Origin: a bacterium
GTDB lineage: Bacteria; Electryoneota; RPQS01
DNA: 64,000 nt
Assembly (NCBI GenBank): GCA_036504735.1
Contig: DASXUQ010000019.1
Coordinates: 186,001 to 250,000, forward strand
Direction: 5' to 3'
Positions 60,750 through 64,000 of this stretch are shown piece after piece. Position 1 is the first letter of the stretch, and each line of letters begins with the position of its first letter. Under the pieces are notes generated by a model that did no database searches, was not told the origin of the DNA, and saw nothing but the letters and a program-made list of their open reading frames with translations. A program made the translations under genes and the position numbers.

Positions 60750-60777
60750 CTTAAACATGCAAACCGGGAATCGGTTC

Positions 60778-62253
60778 CTACCAGGTCTTCAGGCCGATCC
60801 ATTCGGCCAAGGGACCCCACCAGAGACCTAAAATCAGCGTGGGGGCAATGGCGAGAAGAGACAGGGTGGCCAGCAGGCCTTTGAACTTGATGCCGGGATT
60901 GGGCAGCAGAGCCGCCGTATCGGGCATGGGCTCATAGAGGAACATGTCGCGGATCACGCGAATATAGTAGTACAGCGAGACGACGGTGTTGGCAATGCCG
61001 ATCATCGCCAGCGCCCACAGCTTGCCCTTGACCAGCGCGGCAAACAGCAGGAACTTGCCCGTGAAGCCCGCCAGCGGCGGAATGCCGGTCAAGCTGAACA
61101 GGAACACGGCCAGCAACAGAGCAGGAACGGCATTGGTGCGGCCAAGGCCACGGAAGTAACTGATGGCGTCGCCGCCGGTGTGGCGCTCGATCAGGTCCAC
61201 AATCAGGAACGCGCCGAAGTTCATGAACAGATACACCGCAAGGTAGAACATGATCGCCTGCGTCGCCAGCGCGGCTACATCCATTGAAGGATTGGACGCC
61301 AGCACCGCAAAGCCCATCAGGATATAACCCGCGTGAGCAATCGACGAATAGGCCAGCAGCCGCTTGAGACTGGTCTGATAGAGCGCGCCAAGATTGCCGA
61401 AGGTCATGGTGACGGCGGACGCCACGGTGAACAGCGTGAGGGCATTGACGCCCCAGCTCGTGTTCAGCGACGTGAAGACGCCCATTAAGCGGTACAGCGC
61501 GGCAAAGCCTGCGGCCTTGGGAACGACGGAGAAGAAGGCGGTCACCGCCGTCGGCGAGCCTTCATAGACGTCCGGGCACCAGAAGTGCATCGGCACCATG
61601 GCGATCTTGTAGCCGATACCGGCCAGCACCAGTACCAAGGCGATCAGCAGCATCGGATCGTTCGCGCCGATCTTGCCGAGATGACCCGCCATGTTCACCA
61701 GCGAGGTGGAGCCGGTCATGCCATAGAGGAAGGAGAAGCCGTAAAGCATGAGGCCCGAGGACATCGCGCCGAACATCACATATTTCAGTGAGGCTTCGCC
61801 CGAGCGAACATCGTTGCGTTTGTATCCTGCCAGCACATAAGACGGTATGGACACCAGTTCCAGCGCCACAAACAGCGTGACCAGATCGTTGGAACCGGCC
61901 AGCAGGAACATGCCCAGCATACTGGAGAGCATCAGCAGGAACGGCTCGCCGTCATTCGGAAAGCTGAAGACCATCAATCCTAACGAGAGTGCGGTTGCGG
62001 CGCAGAAGAAGATGCGGAAGAAGACCGTCACGCCGTCCTGCACCACCGAGCCGAAGAGATACTCTCCGACAGATTCGTCGCCGCCCATTGCGAACACGCA
62101 GACGACGGCCAGCAGGATCACGCCGCCAATCGCCATCACCTTGCCCCGCCCGCGCTTCACCACAAGGTTGACAATCAGCAGCAGCAGCAGCCCGGCTGAA
62201 AAGATCAGTTCGGGCAGCAGCGGGCCGAGGTCGACCTGCAAGCCGGACATCAT
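60778..62253 (-). CDS. nuoN: NADH-quinone oxidoreductase subunit N
   Basis: 491 residues, 14 membrane helices. Proton-pumping antiporter-like subunit of complex I. The segments LVTLFVALELVSIPSYVLAGY (helix with the conserved Glu) and LLAYSSIAHAGYILMGF match NuoN. The ATG overlaps the nuoM stop by four bases. Last gene of the nuo operon visible here. Confidence 0.97.
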   Translation of the reverse strand: MMSGLQVDLGPLLPELIFSAGLLLLLIVNLVVKRGRGKVMAIGGVILLAVVCVFAMGGDESVGEYLFGSVVQDGVTVFFRIFFCAATALSLGLMVFSFPNDGEPFLLMLSSMLGMFLLAGSNDLVTLFVALELVSIPSYVLAGYKRNDVRSGEASLKYVMFGAMSSGLMLYGFSFLYGMTGSTSLVNMAGHLGKIGANDPMLLIALVLVLAGIGYKIAMVPMHFWCPDVYEGSPTAVTAFFSVVPKAAGFAALYRLMGVFTSLNTSWGVNALTLFTVASAVTMTFGNLGALYQTSLKRLLAYSSIAHAGYILMGFAVLASNPSMDVAALATQAIMFYLAVYLFMNFGAFLIVDLIERHTGGDAISYFRGLGRTNAVPALLLAVFLFSLTGIPPLAGFTGKFLLFAALVKGKLWALAMIGIANTVVSLYYYIRVIRDMFLYEPMPDTAALLPNPGIKFKGLLATLSLLAIAPTLILGLWWGPLAEWIGLKTW

Positions 62254-63806
62254 AGTGCGCTCCCGGCGGTTTGAATGGCCTGAGTAATCGGGTGGCTGCC
62301 TGCCTGCATGATCTGCCCGAGATATGTCATGGAAGAATTCATCAGATCGAGAATCGGCTGCGGCCAGATGCCGAAGATCAGCACGATGACCGCCAGCGGA
62401 ACCAGCGTAATCAGTTCGCGCGTATTGATGTCCGGCAGCGAAATGTATTTCTCATTCACCTGGCCGAAGAAGACGCGCTGCAGCGTCCACAGCAGATAGG
62501 CCGCCGTAATCACGATGCCGCCGATGGACACCATGGTGTACAGACGCCAGATCGGGAACGCGCCGATGAAGCACAGGGCTTCGGCAATGAAGCCGGACAG
62601 GCCCGGCAGACCCATTGACGCAAAGAAGGCGATCGCGGTCATGCCCATATACTTGGGCATGACGTTGGCCAGACCGCCGAAACCGTTGATCTCGCGGTGG
62701 TGGGCACGGTCATAAATGACGCCCACCAGAAGGAAGAGCATGGCCGTAATGGTGCCGTGGGTGAACATCTGCAGCACCGCGCCGTTCATTCCGGCGGGGG
62801 TGAAGCTTGCCATGGCCAGCATCACGTAGCCCATGTGGGAAATCGAGCTGTAGGCCACCAGTTTCTTCAGGTCCTTCTGCGCCATGGCGCAGAACGCGCC
62901 ATAGATGATATTGATCATCCCCATCAGCGCCAGGAACCAGCCGAAGCTGCGGGTAACGTCCGGCAGAATCGGGTACATGATCCGCAACATGCCGTAGGTT
63001 CCCATCTTCAGCAGCACGCCGGCCAGAATCACGGAAATGGCGGTCGGCGCTTCCACGTGGGCGTCGGGCAACCAGGTATGGAACGGGAAGACCGGCACCT
63101 TGATGGCAAAGCCGATGAACAGCCCGAAGAACAGCAGCACACGCACGGTGTTCACGTTGAGCAGGCCCGAGTGGGTATTCTGCGTCATCATGGTCAGCAT
63201 GTTGAACGTGTGCAGATGGGTGGTCGGATCGGTCACATTGAAATACAGCACCAGTAACGCGATCAGCATCAGCACCGAGCCGAACAGCGTATAGAGGAAG
63301 AACTTGATAGCGGCGTACACGCGCCGCGGTCCTCCCCACACGCCGATCAGGAAATACATCGGCAGCAGCATCACTTCCCAGAACACGTAGAACAGGAAGA
63401 AATCCAGCGCGACAAAGGTGCCCATCATGCCGGTCTCCAACAGGAGAAACAGCGCGAAGTAGCCCCTCAGTCCGGTCTTGATGCCCCACGATGCAATCAC
63501 GCAGATCACACACAGCAGCGCGGTCAGCAGCACCATGGGGAAGGACAGACCGTCCACTCCCACGAAGTAGCTGATGCCGTAGGCCGGGATCCAGGAGGCC
63601 TGTTCCGTAAACTGGAACGAGGACGACTGGTTGATACCCACCGCGCCGCGATCAAACTGCGGGAACAGCGACAGGGTGATCACGAGGACGAGCGCGGTAA
63701 AAAACACCGCCGTCCAGCGGATCAATTGATGGTTATCTTTCGGCAGGAAGGCGATGATAGCCGCCCCCAGCACGGGAAGAAACGTTATGAGAGTAAGTGG
63801 ACCCAT
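62250..63806 (-). CDS. nuoM: NADH-quinone oxidoreductase subunit M
   Basis: 518 residues, 14 membrane helices. The conserved Glu helix FFLFYVFWEVMLLPMYFLIG, the HTWLPDAHVEAPTAISVILA loop and LVAYSSISHMGYVMLAM identify NuoM. 53 bp after the nuoL stop; stop overlaps nuoN start. No obvious ribosome-binding site. Confidence 0.97.
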   Translation of the reverse strand: MGPLTLITFLPVLGAAIIAFLPKDNHQLIRWTAVFFTALVLVITLSLFPQFDRGAVGINQSSSFQFTEQASWIPAYGISYFVGVDGLSFPMVLLTALLCVICVIASWGIKTGLRGYFALFLLLETGMMGTFVALDFFLFYVFWEVMLLPMYFLIGVWGGPRRVYAAIKFFLYTLFGSVLMLIALLVLYFNVTDPTTHLHTFNMLTMMTQNTHSGLLNVNTVRVLLFFGLFIGFAIKVPVFPFHTWLPDAHVEAPTAISVILAGVLLKMGTYGMLRIMYPILPDVTRSFGWFLALMGMINIIYGAFCAMAQKDLKKLVAYSSISHMGYVMLAMASFTPAGMNGAVLQMFTHGTITAMLFLLVGVIYDRAHHREINGFGGLANVMPKYMGMTAIAFFASMGLPGLSGFIAEALCFIGAFPIWRLYTMVSIGGIVITAAYLLWTLQRVFFGQVNEKYISLPDINTRELITLVPLAVIVLIFGIWPQPILDLMNSSMTYLGQIMQAGSHPITQAIQTAGSAL

Positions 63807-63859
63807 GGCGTTTGTTCTATGTCAGAAGATTCGATTTTCGTCGCAAAGGATGTTCCGGC

Positions 63860-64000
63860 CTACTTCCAGCCCTGGAACACATTCAGAATGATAATAAGAC
63901 CCACCGCTACCAAGGTGTAGAACAGGTAGCGTTGAACCTGCCCGCGCTGGAACGTGCGGGTAAAGCGTCCCCAGAAGCCCACAAAAGACGCGGTGAAATT
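63860..64000 (-). CDS. nuoL: NADH-quinone oxidoreductase subunit L, C-terminal end (partial)
   Basis: Last 46 codons and stop of a gene running off the right edge. The peptide GFWGRFTRTFQRGQVQRYLF followed by a hydrophobic helix and FQGWK is the C-terminal helix of NuoL (typically RxxQTGxVQxY). Position upstream of nuoM in the usual nuoLMN order supports it. Confidence 0.88.
   Translation of the reverse strand, partial: NFTASFVGFWGRFTRTFQRGQVQRYLFYTLVAVGLIIILNVFQGWK

Overview
The window looks like chromosomal DNA (roughly 60% GC outside one island) from an uncultured Gram-negative bacterium of the FCB superphylum (Zixibacteria / KSB1 / Calditrichota-type lineages). The signs are several exported proteins ending in a PNPFNP-type C-terminal sorting domain, a PorV/PorQ-family outer-membrane protein, a large TonB-dependent receptor with an N-terminal carboxypeptidase-regulatory-like domain, and many signal-peptide or lipobox proteins. 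This placement is inference; no rRNA is present. Both ends cut through genes (an ABC ATPase on the left, nuoL on the right).

0-18.9 kb: a YbhFSR-like ABC-2 exporter (two separate ATPases, two permeases); a divergent OmpR-type response regulator and large sensor kinase; an MFS transporter and an EamA transporter in tandem; a Tat-type hemerythrin-like protein; a single-RRM RNA-binding protein; an 8-oxoguanine-deaminase-like amidohydrolase; tRNA-Phe(GAA); a secreted sorting-domain protein; an outer-membrane beta-barrel protein; an archease-rtcB RNA-repair operon; and a stand-alone receiver protein.

19-38.3 kb is dominated by the cell envelope: a sorting-domain subtilase, two large membrane proteins with TPR tails that converge and overlap, and a five-gene minus-strand operon (TonB-dependent receptor with nine Ca-loop-like repeats, parallel beta-helix lipoprotein, large exported protein, PorV-like protein, lipoprotein). 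This operon is the best candidate for an undescribed export or surface-assembly system.

38.4-46.3 kb: NADP-isocitrate dehydrogenase behind a structured leader, an intergenic block with a 25-bp tandem repeat and an unattributed minus-strand terminator, three tandem secreted fasciclin proteins each with its own terminator, then a lower-GC accessory island with an Abi_C-type protein and a HEPN-like protein, followed by about 1 kb of repeat-bearing noncoding DNA.

46.3-55.2 kb: a 4-hydroxyphenylacetate/homoprotocatechuate meta-cleavage cluster (hpaD, hpaC, hpaB, an unknown gene, hpaE, hpaG), two small exported proteins and a DapA-family aldolase, all on the minus strand. HpaF, HpaH and a classical HpaI are not seen. 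hpaE carries a heptanucleotide microsatellite.

55.2-64 kb: nrfA-nrfH (ammonifying nitrite reductase), a zinc/manganese-type ABC importer (permease and binding protein, no ATPase here) with an outer-membrane protein and a small Cys/His exported protein, and nuoN, nuoM and the end of nuoL. Together the genes suggest an organism that respires with complex I and nitrite, can degrade aromatic acids, and invests heavily in exported proteins.
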